From Entomoplasma freundtii (GTDB lineage Bacteria > Bacillota_I > Bacilli_A > Mycoplasmatales > Mycoplasmataceae): a stretch of 64,000 nt of DNA. Shown piece after piece: positions 24,191 to 36,622 of the stretch (the stretch's first letter is position 1; every line of letters starts with the position of its first letter). The DNA lies in the NCBI RefSeq assembly GCF_002804205.1, contig NZ_CP024962.1:124001-188000 (forward strand). Direction: 5' to 3'. The position numbers and the translations under genes were made by a program. The notes beneath the pieces are model-generated. The model worked only from the letters and a program-made list of their open reading frames with translations, did no database searches and was not told where the DNA came from.

Positions 24191-25075
24191 TTAGTAGTCA
24201 TCACCCTTTAAAATATGGTTTAAATAATCACCAACACCGCCCTCATCATTAGTCTTGTGAGTTACTCCATCAGCTACAAATTTTAAGGCATCAGCAGCAT
24301 TTTTCATGGCCACACCATAGCCTACTTTTTGAATCATTTCAAAATCGTTCATTTGGTCACCAAAAGCAATAACATTTTGGATGTTTTTATTATAGTATTG
24401 CGCAATAATGTTAACCGCAAAGCCCTTGCTAGCATTTTTATTAGTTAATGTAAAAACTGGTTTTTCGCTTGGATTAGAAATTCCGTAGAGGATATCACTT
24501 TGAATTTTAACGGCATCGTGATATTTGGCTAAAGTTCGGAACACTCGGTTCTTATAACTGCTTTTCTTCAATTTTAAGACGATATTGGTCGAAGGACCAT
24601 CCCAAAGCTCCCAAGGACTACCAGTGATTAATTGCTCAGTGCTATTTGGAGATTTAAGATCAGAAAGGTGGAAAAATTGGTCAAGGTCAGCATCTTCTTT
24701 TCAAATTAGAACTTTGTCATAGTATTCAAAGATAATGTTTTCTACACTAGCCTTGATAACTGGCTCGTTAATAATTTGTTGAATAATATCAGAGTTAATC
24801 GAAAAAACAATCCGCTTAAACTCCCGTCTAGAAGGATCAGAAATATGGGCCCCATCAAAATTCGTTAATAAACTTGTCAAACCAAGTTCATGATAAATAT
24901 CTTTAATAGCTCGAAATGGTCGTCCAGTAATGATGGCTACAATGTGACCATCCGCTTGGGCTTGCATCAAAGCTTTTTTGGTAAGAGGATTCATTGTTTT
25001 ACCGTCATTATTTAGAACTGTTCCATCAAGGTCAACAAGAATTAAGCGTTTGCTATTAAGATTTGTAAGTTGCAT
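24191..25075 (-). CDS. HAD-superfamily phosphatase, Cof type
   Basis: A 294-residue member of the haloacid dehalogenase superfamily (Cof/YidA-like sugar-phosphate or nucleotide phosphatases). Motif I is VDLDGTV (D15, D17), motif II is IAIITGRP, and motif IV is AFGDQMNDFEMI. The large cap domain between them is characteristic of the C2B group. Two UGA codons are Trp in the cap. Substrates of this group cannot be told from sequence. It is transcribed away from alaS, with GGAGG before its ATG. Confidence 0.85.
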
Positions 25076-25098
25076 AATACCTCCATATTTACTCTGAT

Positions 25099-25123
25099 TT
25101 TATAGCAAAAACTGGAGTATAAT
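25099..25123. promoter_or_regulatory. Divergent promoter region for the HAD gene and alaS
   Basis: TATAAA on the minus strand (plus 25099-25104) faces the HAD gene. TATAAT at 25118-25123 faces alaS. The -35 boxes are weak. The 100-base gap holds both signals; I see no T-box leader for alaS. Confidence 0.5.
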
Positions 25124-25175
25124 TTTAGATAACGATTGCTTATGAACATAAGCACAAAAACACAAAAGGATAACA

Positions 25176-27878
25176 ATGCGGAAACTCTCAACCAACGAAA
25201 TTCGTCAAATGTGATTGGACTTTTTTCAAAGTAAAGGTCATCACTTTTTAGCACCCGCCTCTTTGATTCCAGTCAATGATCCATCATTATTATGAATCAA
25301 CTCAGGAGTGGCAACTTTAAAGCCATATTTTGAAGGTCGTAAAAATCCTCCTTCATCACGATTAACTAACTCTCAAAAAGCCATTCGTACCAATGATATT
25401 GAAAATGTTGGAGTAACTTCACGTCACCAAACAATGTTTGAAATGTTGGGAAATTTTTCAATTGGTGATTACTTCAAAGCAGAGGCAATCACGATGGCTT
25501 GAGAGTTATTAACAAGTCCAGAATGATTTGATATTCCTAAGGAAAAACTTTACATCACTGTTTTCAATGAAGATCAAGATGCCTATGATTTTTGAAAAAA
25601 CCAAATTGGTATTCCTGAGGACCATTTATTCTCCTTAACTCGCGATACAAATTTTTGGGATGTTGGTCAAGGGCCTTGTGGACCAAATACAGAAATTTTC
25701 TTTGATCGTGGTCAACAATGAGATCCATTAAACTTGGGAACAAAATTACTAAGTGACGATATTGAAAATGACCGTTACATTGAAATTTGAAATGTTGTCT
25801 TCTCCCAATTTAATAATGACGGAACTAATTGTTATACAGAGTTACCACGAAAAAATATTGATACCGGGGCTGGCCTAGAGCGTTTAGCTTCTATCTTCCA
25901 AGAAACTCCAACTAATTTTGAAACAGATATTTTCTTCCCAACAATCAAAAAGATTGAAACTTTCACTAAGGATAATGTTAAATACTCTCTTGATGATTAC
26001 CAAAATCCCAACCCAGCCCAAACTAAGGTAAACGTGGCTTTTAAAGTAATTGCCGATCATGTTCGCGCCGTTTCTTTTGCAATTGCTGATGGGGTTTTTC
26101 CAGGCAATAAAGATCGCAATTATGTAATTCGCCGTTTAATTCGTCGTGCCTCAACTTATGGTTTCGAATTAGGAATCAATGGAGCCTTTCTTTATAAATT
26201 AGTTCCTGAAGTAATTAAAAGTATGGGACAGTTCTATCCATATCTTCAAGAAAAAGCAAAGGTCATTACTGAAACCATTAAAGACGAAGAAGAAAAATTC
26301 TTAAAAACTTTAAGCAAAGGTTATACCCTTCTTAATAAAATTATTGCAGAAGAAAAAACTGTCTCTGGTAAGAATGCATGATTATTGTTTGAATCTTTTG
26401 GGTTTCCAATTGAATTAACTTTAGAAATTGCCCAAAAAAACCAAATTCCTGTGGCAATAGATGATTTCAAGAAATTAGCTAATGAAGCCCGCGAACAAGC
26501 TCGCCAAGCTCGCCAAGACCAAAAGGCTTGAGACAAGCAAAGTGAATTTTATACAAAATTAAAAGTCCCATCTGAATTCACTGGTTGAAACGAAATAGTT
26601 CATGAAGGTTCAAAGGTTGTTTACCTTTTTGTCAATGAAAAGGAAGTGACAAGCTTAGAAAACACAACGGGATTCTTAATTCTAGATAAAACTCCTTTTT
26701 ATGCAGAAAAAGGAGGACAAGCTGGAGATGCCGGAATAATTCGTGGTCCTCACGGAACGGCGTATGTTTTTGATACCCAACAAGGGCCTAATCACCAACA
26801 TATTCACCAAGTGAATGTCCAAGGGAAAATTAGTCTAAACGACCTAGTTGACGCTTTAGTCGATGAAGAAAAACGTTTACTTACAATGAAAAACCATTCT
26901 GGAACCCATATGATTCATTGAGCTCTTCGTGAAGTTTTGGGAACCACTGTTATGCAAGCTGGTTCTTATAATGATGAAAAAGGCTTACGAATGGACTTTA
27001 CTTTCAATCGTCCTATCAAACCAGAGGAACTAGCTAAAGCCCAAGCCTTAGTTTTGGAAAAAATCCAAAAAGAGGTCCCACGCAAGGTTTATTTCTGTTC
27101 AATGGAAGAAGCTGTTAATAAGCATCAAGCTTTAGCCTTCTTTACAGAAAAATATGATGAAATAGTCAGAGTAATCAAATTTGGTGACTTCTCTTGTGAA
27201 TTGTGTGGAGGTACTCACGTTCGTAACACCAAGGAAATTGAAGACTTCTTGATTACAAACTTGGAATCAAAGGGAAATGGTTTGTTCCGAATTAAAGCAC
27301 TAACTTCTTTTCAAACAATTGAAAATTATCTTCAACACCAATTCGGAACTCTTCTTGAGGAAATTGACCAATTGCAAGATCGATATCAAGAAACAAAAGC
27401 TTTATTGGTTGACAAACAATGAGAAATCCAAGTTCAAAATTTAAAAGCTCTTCCTATCACTAAAGATAATTTAACGAAGTTGAAAAAGGGTGTCGCCAAT
27501 TTATATGAAATGGCCAAAGATTATCGTAAAAAGGTACAGGCAAAACAAACCCAATTACGAATTAAACCCTATCTTAATCTTGAACCGGTTTCAGCAACCC
27601 AAGACGCTCCGGCCCGCTTGCAATTTATGGATACAAACCTAAATTTAAATGAATTAAAAGAACTGGCTGATTCCTTAAAACAAAAACATCCGCAAACCAT
27701 CATTATTTTAGGTGGTCATAAAGAGGATAACCACTTTTTAGTAGTAACTGTCGCTCCTGAATTGCAAACCAAGTATTCGGCAATTGAGATTTTTAAAAAT
27801 TTACCTGGTTTTAACACTCAAGGAGGGGGAAACGTTAGTTTTGCCCAAGGTCGTTACAAGCCAATTAACGAAAACTAA
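25176..27878 (+). CDS. alaS: Alanyl-tRNA synthetase
   Basis: Charges tRNA-Ala. The 900-residue chain is full length, with the class II core at the N terminus ([20 protein letters not shown] as Trp nearby) and the segment [18 protein letters not shown]-like at about residue 160. The editing domain metal ligands are H574, H578 (HSGTH) and C677, H681 (CGGTH). The C-terminal C-Ala domain has the Gly-rich end [16 protein letters not shown] precedes the ATG. A terminator follows, and the secreted-paralogue cluster starts just after. Confidence 0.96.
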
Positions 27879-27880
27879 AA

Positions 27881-27921
27881 AAATAAAATCTACACATCTA
27901 AAGGAGTGTAGATTTTATTTT
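27881..27921 (+). terminator. Intrinsic terminator of alaS
   Basis: A perfect 15-bp stem (AAATAAAATCTACAC and its complement) around a 10-base loop, ending in T residues. Confidence 0.85.
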
Positions 27922-28195
27922 TTTAGTTTAGAAAAGAGTTTTTATGAAAAAAGTCAAAGTCAAAAATGGCTTGTTAACAAATTGGTAAATTAAATAGATT
28001 TAATTAAGTCATGACTTTTTGCCGGTGAAAGAGCTTGTTTAACTAAAATTTAGCCTCGAACTAATTATTTTATAATCGCTGATATTTTTTTAACCTTAGG
28101 AGGATAATTAAATTGTATGGACTAATTTAATATTAATAAATATTTATTTAGTCGCTTTAGAAAAGTTAACTTTTTAATAACCAAGGAGAGAAACC
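27922..28195 (+). promoter_or_regulatory. Leader region of the first secreted paralogue
   Basis: No gene is evident. TATAAT at 28071-28076 is a consensus -10 box without a clear -35. AGGAGG at 28098-28103 precedes a five-codon reading frame (TTG at 28113 to TAA at 28128-28130), which also holds the frame ATG-GAC-TAA at 28117. The true gene has its own AAGGAGAG site before 28196. The strong ribosome site on a minimal frame may tune translation or be chance. Confidence 0.35.
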
Positions 28196-29401
28196 ATGCA
28201 AAAAATGTTAATGATTTTAGCGGTGGTATTTTTTTGTAATACACGAATCTGTGCACTGCTATTCATATCGTTTGTTTCGCCAAACATTTCAATGCTATCA
28301 CCTCAATCATACGAGACCAAAGAAACTCTTTTAGACGTGCCAAGTGTCACTCAAGAGACGACTAAATATTCTGTATCCGCTTCGCTGACAAGCATTTTTA
28401 AATTTTGAGGTTGGAGTGGAAATAAAACTCAAGACCAAATCTATCAGGAAGTTCGCTTCGCCTCGTCTGCCCTTGAGTTAGCCGTAACCGATGGCCCAAT
28501 AATGAATCGTGATGTTGCTAATTACATGAATGATTTTATTATGGAGAAAACAAACAAGCGAGCAGAATATACATTTTCAGAAAAGCCAACAATGTTTAGA
28601 GTTTCACTAAACGATATCATTATTTTTTCGGCCTATGTTTGAAAGTCTTTAGCACTTGATACGCCTCTTATGTTAGGAACGTATTCAGGGTCAAACACCC
28701 AGTCTTTAGTCATTTGCGGTTTTAAGGAAGATATCACTAGTCCCTGACATGATAAGTATGGCCTAATGGATCCAGAAGATGGTCAAGTTAAATGAGTAAT
28801 TGCCCAAGTACTTTACCAAGCCTTGAGTCATGGTTTTACGATTATTGGCGCTGGCACGATGCCTCAAATTCAAAACGTGCCGGACATAGATATTAGTCCC
28901 TTTAGTCGTGACTTAAACAACTTACCAAGTAATAATGATCCTATATATGTCGGCGAAGTAGAAACGAACATTACAAAATATGCAGGAATGTCCAACTTTT
29001 TTTATTCTAATGCAACATTTCTTTTTCTAACAATTAGTGATTTTAGCTCAGAAATTAAAAGGACTGATAGTGATTTAGATATTTTAGAGCCTTTTGTAAT
29101 TAAGCCAGAAGACATTATTACGGAAAAATTGGTCAGTTGAATCCCTCAAAGTACCTTTTTTCATTATGGTGTTGAAAATATCGGTAGTGAAAATATTACC
29201 ACTTGAGCTAGTATCAAAATTTTGCTAAACCCGATTCAAAATAACGATTTAACGATTTTATTACGCTTCTACGGTGGTTATAACATTACTGAAGTTTCTA
29301 ATCCTAGACGCTTTAGTTTTCCTTACGAATTTAGAGGAAGGTTAATAATTCAGAAAGCTTCAAGAATATTAGTTCGTCGCAAACTCTATCCTCTTGTTTA
29401 A
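28196..29401 (+). CDS. Secreted C39-like pseudo-peptidase (array member 1)
   Basis: A 401-residue protein: signal peptide (about 1-25), C39/papain-like region (about 45-240), and the C-terminal domain shared by the array (about 250-401). Aligned with active members, the catalytic Cys is Ser (S59 in TKYSVSASL) and the His is Gln (Q169); the Asp (D192 in LMDPEDG) and the oxyanion Gln (Q53) remain. A Ser-for-Cys change together with loss of the His makes peptidase activity unlikely. It may bind peptide or act as a regulator. The family assignment is by motif resemblance, not by a database search. Confidence 0.7.
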
Positions 29402-29543
29402 TTAATTACGAAATGAAGAATTTTGATGTTCCAATTTTATTTATTCTTAATTTTAAAAATTAAGAATAAATAAAATTCCCCTTTAAAAGGGGAAAAATAA
29501 ATTCTGCAATTTAAATGACGAAGCTTTTCAAAATCAAGATTAA

Positions 29544-30716
29544 TTATTCTTTGACTCGTTTTTCAAAGACAACCTTTTTTCCAGTATCGACTTTAACTCG
29601 TCCTTTTAAATCTTGTGTGTCTCCCAAAGATTCGGGTTCATCTTTAGTAATTGAACCTACCGAATAAGTTAAACCGATAAATCTATCTTTTTTATTATCA
29701 ACTCAAGTTTTTAGTTGTCTTTTAATTCAACTTTCAATGCTTTTGCAACTTGTCTTTTCTTTTTTTCTATCTTCATCTTTCTTTTCATCTTCTCATTTCT
29801 CTGGGTCATCCTTTGGCAACTTATCAAGCGAAGATCTTGAACCGTTGGTAGTTCATCCATCACCATTGATACTACTTATTCACCCAAAAAAATTTGGTAA
29901 CGAAATTCAACCAAAAAGCGCCCCGAATAAACCCAATCCAGAAATGCCGGTACTTTCTGTAATGTTGACTTCGATATCGGCTACTTCCTCATCTTTACCA
30001 TCATCTAAACCCTTTTTATCACTAGTAACGGGATTATTAATGGGGATTTCTATTTTTTCCCGTGCTGGATGTTCCTTAGTAAACATCGTACCGTTGCCGA
30101 TTATATTTCCAAAGTAAGTAAGGGTTTGTAAATCTTCAGCGACAAATTCTTTTCTTTGTCCGCTTTTAGTATCTAAATAGAAGTAACGATTATATTTTGG
30201 ACTTTCTGAAGAAAGGCTATAGCCGAAAATAACAAGTGATTTAAAAACAAAAGAGTCATTTAGAAAACTCAAAAGTAGCGGGTGCTCATTGTTAATATTA
30301 GATTTAACATATTCCTCAAAAGATTCTCAATCTTCATTGTATCTTCCAAAAAGTAAGCCCAGGTCCGAAAATGTGTAATTTTTGCCATCTTTAGAAAGAT
30401 ATTTGGCCACTTCTGTGTTCATCACCATACCTTTGGTAATATCTGTTGTTTTTGTGATTTTTAATAGTTCTTTATAAACTGCGGTTTGGGAAGGCTTTGC
30501 TTTTGTGATATATTCCAAAATTGCTGCTATTGAAGTAGCAGTACTATAATAATTGGTTTCTTCTCTTAAAAGGGGCAGATCTAGAACCGTTTCCTCTTCA
30601 AATAATTTTATATTTTCTTCTCTATTAACTTCATGGACTTTATTTATACAAACTAATGAACTCACTGGTGAGTTTAAAAAACTCGTAAGACTCAAAACTG
30701 CTAAAACTTTTATCAT
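29544..30716 (-). CDS. Secreted array protein with degenerate C39-like domain (member 2)
   Basis: A 390-residue protein on the opposite strand. Its N terminus (MIKVLAVLSLTSFLNSPVSS) is a signal peptide. The region LDLPLLREETNYYSTATS matches the active-site segment of the array, but Cys is Ser (S58) and the oxyanion Gln is Glu (E52). The His segment reads KSLVIFGY, with Lys in place of His. The Asp segment YLDTKSG keeps Asp. A Gly/Trp-rich, then Lys/Asp/Glu-rich insertion lies before the C-terminal domain, which ends in GRVKVDTGKKVVFEKRV like its relatives. It is the most diverged member of the left half. Confidence 0.65.
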
Positions 30717-31065
30717 AACGATAACTTCCAGTCTATAAGAATAAGATAATAACAGTCAACCTCGTCTTTATTATAATAATTATTTATCAAGTTCTAAAAT
30801 CTTTTAATATTATCTTAATTGCCTAATTTAAGAAATTTTTGTGTCGCTAATTTATTCTTAAAACAAAAGCTCAAAACTCCTGAAATTTTTAAATATTTAT
30901 TTATTAAGAGATTTTAACAAATTAAAATATAATCTTATCGAAGGCTGTTTTTTGGGCCGACAATCTTGCTTAGGTTGTCACTTCACCCTTATTTTTGCCA
31001 TATTTATAAAATTAAAAGCAATTATTCTCCTATTATTAGTTTTATTTTAGCTAAAGGAGCGTATT
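30717..31065. promoter_or_regulatory. Divergent region between array members 2 and 3
   Basis: This 349-base AT-rich gap has no gene. TATAAT at 30928-30933 faces member 3 and would give a leader of about 130 bases. Within that leader GACAA (30959) and TTGTC (about 30976-30980) could form a hairpin. CTAAAGGAG just before the start recurs before member 6. Confidence 0.4.
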
Positions 31066-32274
31066 ATGAAAAAAATATTGCTTGCCCTAACGTCACTCCT
31101 ACTTAATAATTCGGTGTTCGCTTCGGTTGTTTCCTCTCCGATTAATCAACCAATAATTTCGACTCTAGAGACTCAGGAGGAGAGTCTCTTCCTAGATGTT
31201 CCTTCAATAACTCAGATTGGCTCAGATTATTGTGCCCCAGCCTCCTTAGTGAGTATTTTTAGTTATTGGGGCTGAGAAAAGGACAAAACTCAATCACAAA
31301 TTTATCAAGAAGTCCGTGCTGCTACAGAATCACCTGTCGAGATTCCGGGAGTACCTTTCAATAACTTATTAGCTATTTATATGAATGACTTTATCCAAAA
31401 AACAACTGGCAAAGAGACAAGATACTATTACAATGCAGTTGACGCAACTTTTGGAATTTCGTTAGAGGACATTGCTATTTTCTCAACATATGTTTGAAGT
31501 TCGTTATCACTTAACGTGCCACTATTAATGGGGATTCATCCAATTCAGGAGCTTGGTCATGCTGTTGTCCTTTGTGGTTATGAAGAAAACCTAGACAACC
31601 ATTGGTATGATCAATATACTTTTATGGACCCCTTCGATGGTAAGTTTTTTGACATAATAGCTCGAGACATCCATCGGGACTTTAAATATGGGATGGGTAT
31701 CCTCGGGTATGGTGATATGTTAACAATAAGTGACCAAGTAGAAATAAATATTGATTCCTTTACCAAGGAAATAAGAGATATTCCCGGTAACAACCAACCA
31801 GTTTTCGTGGCCAAAATCGGCATTAACTTAACAAAATACACAGGCATTTCAGATTTTTCTTATTTCTACACTGCTTTCTCTATTTTTGGTCTTCCGAACT
31901 TTAAATCAGAAATTAAAAAAGTTAATGATGACCCTGATATAAAGGAGGGTTTGGCTCTTTCCTCAAATGTTTTACCGAAAAAAAATGTTGATGAATGAAT
32001 AGGCAAGAATACAGTTATCCATTCATTTAGTGAAGTCATTGGTTGTGAAACTATTAAAACTTGACTTAGGTTAAAGATTGCCTTGCAACGTGAACAAAAT
32101 AATGACTTAGTAATTTGGTTAGTGTTCTATGGAGGAGCAAAAGTTACAAAAGATAAAAACTTTAAAGATTCCGACCTTCCTTACGAATTAACGGGAAGAA
32201 TAAAAATTAATAGTAGCTCCACGTTTGTCCTTAAACGAAAACAATTATATAATTATCAATTTCTCTCAAAATAA
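31066..32274 (+). CDS. Secreted C39-like cysteine peptidase, intact triad (member 3)
   Basis: A 402-residue protein with a signal peptide (about 1-19, SVFA then S). FLDVPSITQIGSDYC holds the oxyanion Gln Q50 and the nucleophile C56, six residues apart as in papain and C39 peptidases. ELGHAVVLCGYEE holds H165, and FMDPFDG holds D188. The variant Pro-Ala-Ser after the Cys resembles typical C39_2 (CGPAS). The region CETIKTW and the end GRIKINSSS belong to the C-terminal array domain. Expected to act outside the cell as an endopeptidase; no substrate is implied by the neighbours. Confidence 0.75.
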
Positions 32275-32350
32275 ACTTATCCAGATTTGTTATTGAAAAT
32301 AACGATATTAGTTAATAATTGTTAACTAATTAAGTTCCTAAGGAAATTAA

Positions 32351-32389
32351 AGCAAAAAGACAACCTTAGGAGAGGGTTGTCTTTTTGCT
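32351..32389 (+). terminator. Intrinsic terminator of array member 3
   Basis: A perfect 15-bp stem (AGCAAAAAGACAACC and its complement) with a nine-base loop; the descending arm contains TTTTT. Confidence 0.8.
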
Positions 32390-32545
32390 TATCTAAAAGT
32401 CAAAGTGGGCCAAACCAAAATAATTACTGAGGCTTATTTTGTCTAGTTGATTAGCATAATGAAAGCTAGAGTGGTTTTAATTACTATTCGGAAATTTATT
32501 TTTTAAATTGCGATTTTATTTTGCGAAACGAAGGAGTTTATAAAT

Positions 32546-33739
32546 ATGAAAAAATTACTAAGTTATTTATTAACAATATTTCTTACTAATCCAATAATTA
32601 CGTCCCTTCCAATCATACAAAACCACCAAAACCAGCTTTTCAATTCTCCTCATTCACTCCAAAAAGATAAGTTATTTTTGAAAGTGCCACAAATAGTACA
32701 AATCGGTGCGGATTATTGTGTCGCTGCTTCGCTTATTAGTCTTTTTAGTTTTTGAGGTTGAGAAAAAGATAAAACCCAATCCCAAATTTACCAAGAAGCT
32801 CGGGCAATTACAAAAACTCCAACTTGAGAAACTGGGATTCGAGCTAATAAAGACTTGGCTAACTATATCAATGATTTCATTCAGAAGACAACTGGCAAAG
32901 AAGCGGATTACAAATTTAACGGAGTTGATATATCTTTCGGAGTATCACTTGATGACATTGCCATTTTTTCCACATATGTTTGGAATTCCTTGTCACTTAA
33001 TACACCAATTATAATGGGTATACATCCCAATCGTGGTCTTGGTCATGCTGTTGTTCTTTGTGGTTATGAAGAAGATTTAGATAACCATTGGTTTGATAAA
33101 TACCTCTTTATGGACCCAACTGATGGCAAGTTTTATGAAGTAATTGCTCAAGACTTACACAAAATTTTTAAATATGGCTTTAAGCTTCTTGGACATGGCA
33201 ATATGATTGGCATCAATAATGGTGTTTCTATAGATATTTCGGCCTTTAATGATGAACTAAAAAGCATTGCAGGAGACAATAAGCCCATTTTTATTGATGA
33301 AGTGACGGTTAACCTAACCCAAAACGTCGCCATTTCAGACCTTTCATATTTTTCAACAGCTTTCAGTAGCATTGACTTCCCCAGTTTTAGGTCAGAAATT
33401 AAAAAGGTAAATGATGATCCAGATATAAGAGAATGTTTTGGCATTAGTACAAGTTTACTCCCCAATACAAATGTTGATTATTGAAAAAGCGAAAACAAAT
33501 TGGTACATGCCTATAGTGAAGTGATTGGCTGTGAAACAATTAGAACTTGAATCAGCGTAACAATTTTAATAAACCGTTCATTAAATAATGATTTAACCCT
33601 TTCTTTCCGTTTCTATGGAGGTGCCAAGGTAACGAAAAATAATACATTACAAGAAATTGAAAGTCCTTACGAATTAACGGGAAGAATAAAAATTATTAGC
33701 GGTCCAAATTTAATACTCAGGCGAAACCTAGAAGCATAA
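32546..33739 (+). CDS. Secreted C39-like cysteine peptidase, intact triad (member 4)
   Basis: A 397-residue paralogue. Signal peptide MKKLLSYLLTIFLTNPIITS, then Q52 and C58 in VQIGADYCVAASL, H167 in GLGHAVVLCGY and D190 in FMDPTDG. The stretch between His and Asp is 23 residues, the same as in the other active members. The block SEIKKVNDDPDI and CETIRTW open the shared C-terminal domain. UGA codons are Trp, including the WGW just after the active-site helix. CGAAGGAG precedes the ATG. It has its own intergenic region, so it may be transcribed alone. Confidence 0.75.
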
Positions 33740-33888
33740 GTCTATTCGTGCCAAACGCGATAGATATAATAAGTCTCACCCTTATCTCTTTTAGTAATAG
33801 ACCAAACTAGTGAACCCCGATGATAGCAACAAGGAAAGTTTAATTTTTCATTGAAATTTTTATATTTATAAGAATAAAGGAGCCAAGC

Positions 33889-35103
33889 ATGCAGAAATTA
33901 CTCATTACTTTAACCACAATATTTTTTAGTAATTCTACCATCGCCTCTATTATTCCGCCCACCGCTAGTCAAACAAAAATTTTAGCCCAAACCGCTCAAC
34001 CTCAAGAAGAAAAAAAGGAAGTTTTTTTAGACGTCCCATCAGTACTTCAAAATGGAGCAGATTATTGTGTGGCAGCTTCATTAGTAAGTATTTTTAAATT
34101 TTGGGGTTGAATCGAAAATAAAAGTCAGGAGGAAATTTTTCATGAAGCCCGGCTTGTTTCTCAAACCCCAGCATCTGAATCAGGAATAAGAGTTAACAAC
34201 AATACTGCTATTTATATGAATGATTTCATCCACCAAACCACAAACCAAGAAGCGACTTATGGTTTCTCCGGTATTGATATTACTTTTGGTATCTCTCTAG
34301 ACGATATCGAGATTTTTTCGACCTATGTTTGAAATTCTTTATCAATTAACATACCACTTATAGTAGGAATGTTTCCTAGTCCTGGCTTGGGCCATGCCCT
34401 CGTCCTTTGCGGCTATGAAGAAAGTCTTGACAATCATTGGTATGATGAGTATGGCATGATGGACCCTGCTGATGGTCAAATTTATTGAATCATGGCCCAA
34501 GATCTCCACCAGTCATTTAAGCATGGTTTTACGCTTATCGGACATGACAAAATGCCATCAATAAAAGATGCTTTGCAAATAGAGATCACTCCTTTTGACA
34601 AAGAATTGCGCGATTTGCCAGGCAATAACATACCTGCTTTTGCCGGTGAGGTTCAGTTGAATATAACAAAGCATACCGGAATTTCTAACTTTTCTTATTT
34701 TAATGTTGCCTTTGACATCCTTTCCTTGCCAGACTTTAAATCAGAAATTAAAAAAGTGAATGATGACCCTGACTTAATGAGTTCCTTTGGTCTTAACACT
34801 GCCATTTTCCCAAATACCGATATAGATCAATGGGGAAGTCAGAATACGATTTTTCATTCCTTTGGCGAGACGATTGGTTGCGAAACAATTAAAACTTGGA
34901 CAAGTATCCAACTACTAATAAGTCGAATTCAAAACAATGAATTAATGCTTTACTTACGATTCTACGGCGGCTGACAAGTAACTAGGGATTCAAATTTCAC
35001 CCCCACTGCTGTCAATTACGAATTGACAGGAAGACAGAAAATTAGTAGTGGTCCCACAATAATACTTAGAAGAAATCTTCAACCACACAAAGTCACTTGC
35101 TAG
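33889..35103 (+). CDS. Secreted C39-like cysteine peptidase, intact triad (member 5)
   Basis: A 404-residue paralogue that starts almost like member 6 (MQKLLITLTTIFFSNST versus MQKLLITLTALFFSSST), a sign of recent duplication. Q54, C60 (NGADYCVAAS), H169 (GLGHALVLCGY) and D192 (MMDPADG) are all present. The C-terminal domain includes CETIKTW and LYLRFYGG. AAAGGAG lies seven bases upstream of the ATG. The gap to member 4 is only 149 bases and has no clear terminator, so read-through from member 4 is possible. Confidence 0.75.
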
Positions 35104-35410
35104 AAAATAATAAAAATCCCCCTTCTCAATCATTTACTATTTATTAGATTCTGAAAGTTAGACTACCTAAAAGTTTCGGGAACAATGCTCACTATTATAT
35201 TCTTAGTAAACTAATCTGGACATAAGAAGAGCTTCATTTTTGACAAGTTAGGCTCTTCAAAATGGAGAAAAAGGCATTCTAGAACTATCCTAATATTTTG
35301 GCTTTGTCGTTATTATTTTAAAAAGCAAAAAGTATAACAAAGTGTTTTAATGTGAACCAATATGAGGTCTTTGAAATTGTAATTTTGCGTTTTAGCTAAA
35401 GGAGAATATT
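35104..35410. other. Intergenic region between array members 5 and 6
   Basis: No gene is seen in 307 bases. GAAGAGC (about 35227) and GCTCTTC (about 35256) form a 7-bp inverted repeat with a long spacer. GTATAAC near 35331 is a possible -10 box for member 6. Confidence 0.35.
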
Positions 35411-36622
35411 ATGCAAAAATTATTAATTACCTTAACAGCATTATTTTTTAGTAGTTCTACTCTTACTCCCCTTGTTCCTAACATACCCTCACAAACAAAG
35501 ACATCATTGGCGTTGCAAAACTTTGATCCACATGAAAACAGGCAAGCCTTTTTAGATGTACCAAGAATAGAACAGATTGGTGAGGATTATTGTGTCGCCG
35601 CTTCATTAGTAAGTATTTTTAAATTTTGAGGTTGGGAAGAAAATAAAACCCAAGGTCAAATTTTTCAAGAAGCTCGAAATGTGACCGAAACACCCTCAAC
35701 TGAAGAAGGAGTAAGGGTTAATATCCAGTTGGCCACTTATGTAAATAATTTTATCCACGAGGCAACTGGCCAAAATGCTAATTATGCTTTTAATGGACTC
35801 GGAATCACTTTTGGCATTTCTTTAGATGATATTACGGTTTTTTCGACTTACGTTTGGGATTCTCTCTCAAACAACGTGCCGTTAATTTTAGGAATGCATC
35901 CAGAACGTGGTTTGGGGCACTCGCTTATTCTTTGCGGCTACCAAGAAAGTATTGATAACCATTGATATGACGAATACTTCCTAATGGATCCTGCAGATGG
36001 AAAAATCTACAATATTTTGGCCCAAGATCTTCATCGATCTTTTAAATATGGTTTTACAATTATTGGTCGTGGCAACATTCTGCCAGCGAAGAGAGGTCTA
36101 GAAATTGACCTTGAACAGTTTACTAATGAATTACGAGACTTGCCCGGAAACGAAGTGCCTGTTTTTGCAGGCGAAGTCCACTTAAATCTCACAAAGCACA
36201 CCGGAATTTCTGATTTTTCTTATTTCACAACCGCTTTTATGGGTCTCTCGCTTCCCTCGCTTCAGGCAGAAATTAAAAAGGTGAATGATGATCCGGTGGT
36301 CTTGACAGGTTTTGGGATGTTTTTGGATTCATTTCCCTCAACAAATATCGACCAATGACGAAGTGCACTTACAATTTTCCACACTTTTAGCGAAGCTATT
36401 GGGTGTGAGACTATTAAAACTTGAGTTGGAGTGGAAACTTTAATTGAACGGGCTCAAAATAACAACTTAATCCTTTATTTACGATTCTACGGTGCTGCTA
36501 AAGTCACACGAGAAGCTAACTCTAAATTAAACTCTTCAAATTATGAATTAACCGGACGAATAAAAATCACGAGTGGTCCTAAATTAAACATTATACGAAA
36601 TTTACAACCGCAAAATTCTTAA
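35411..36622 (+). CDS. Secreted C39-like cysteine peptidase, intact triad (member 6)
   Basis: A 403-residue paralogue. Q55 and C61 lie in EQIGEDYCVAASL, H170 in GLGHSLILCGY and D193 in LMDPADG, so all residues needed for a Cys-His-Asp peptidase are kept. The mature N terminus has a short variable linker (about residues 25-45) before the conserved FLDVP. The C-terminal part has CETIKTW, ILYLRFYGAAKVT and GRIKITSG. CTAAAGGAG precedes the ATG, as in member 3. Confidence 0.75.

Noticed and set aside
25076-25175. T-box riboswitch ahead of alaS
   Set aside because: The divergent gap is only 100 bases and lacks the T-box consensus and a terminator hairpin.
27943-27987. 14-codon frame (MKKVKVKNGLLTNW) after the alaS terminator
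   Set aside because: Weak ribosome site, no promoter of note and no similarity; chance frame in AT-rich DNA.
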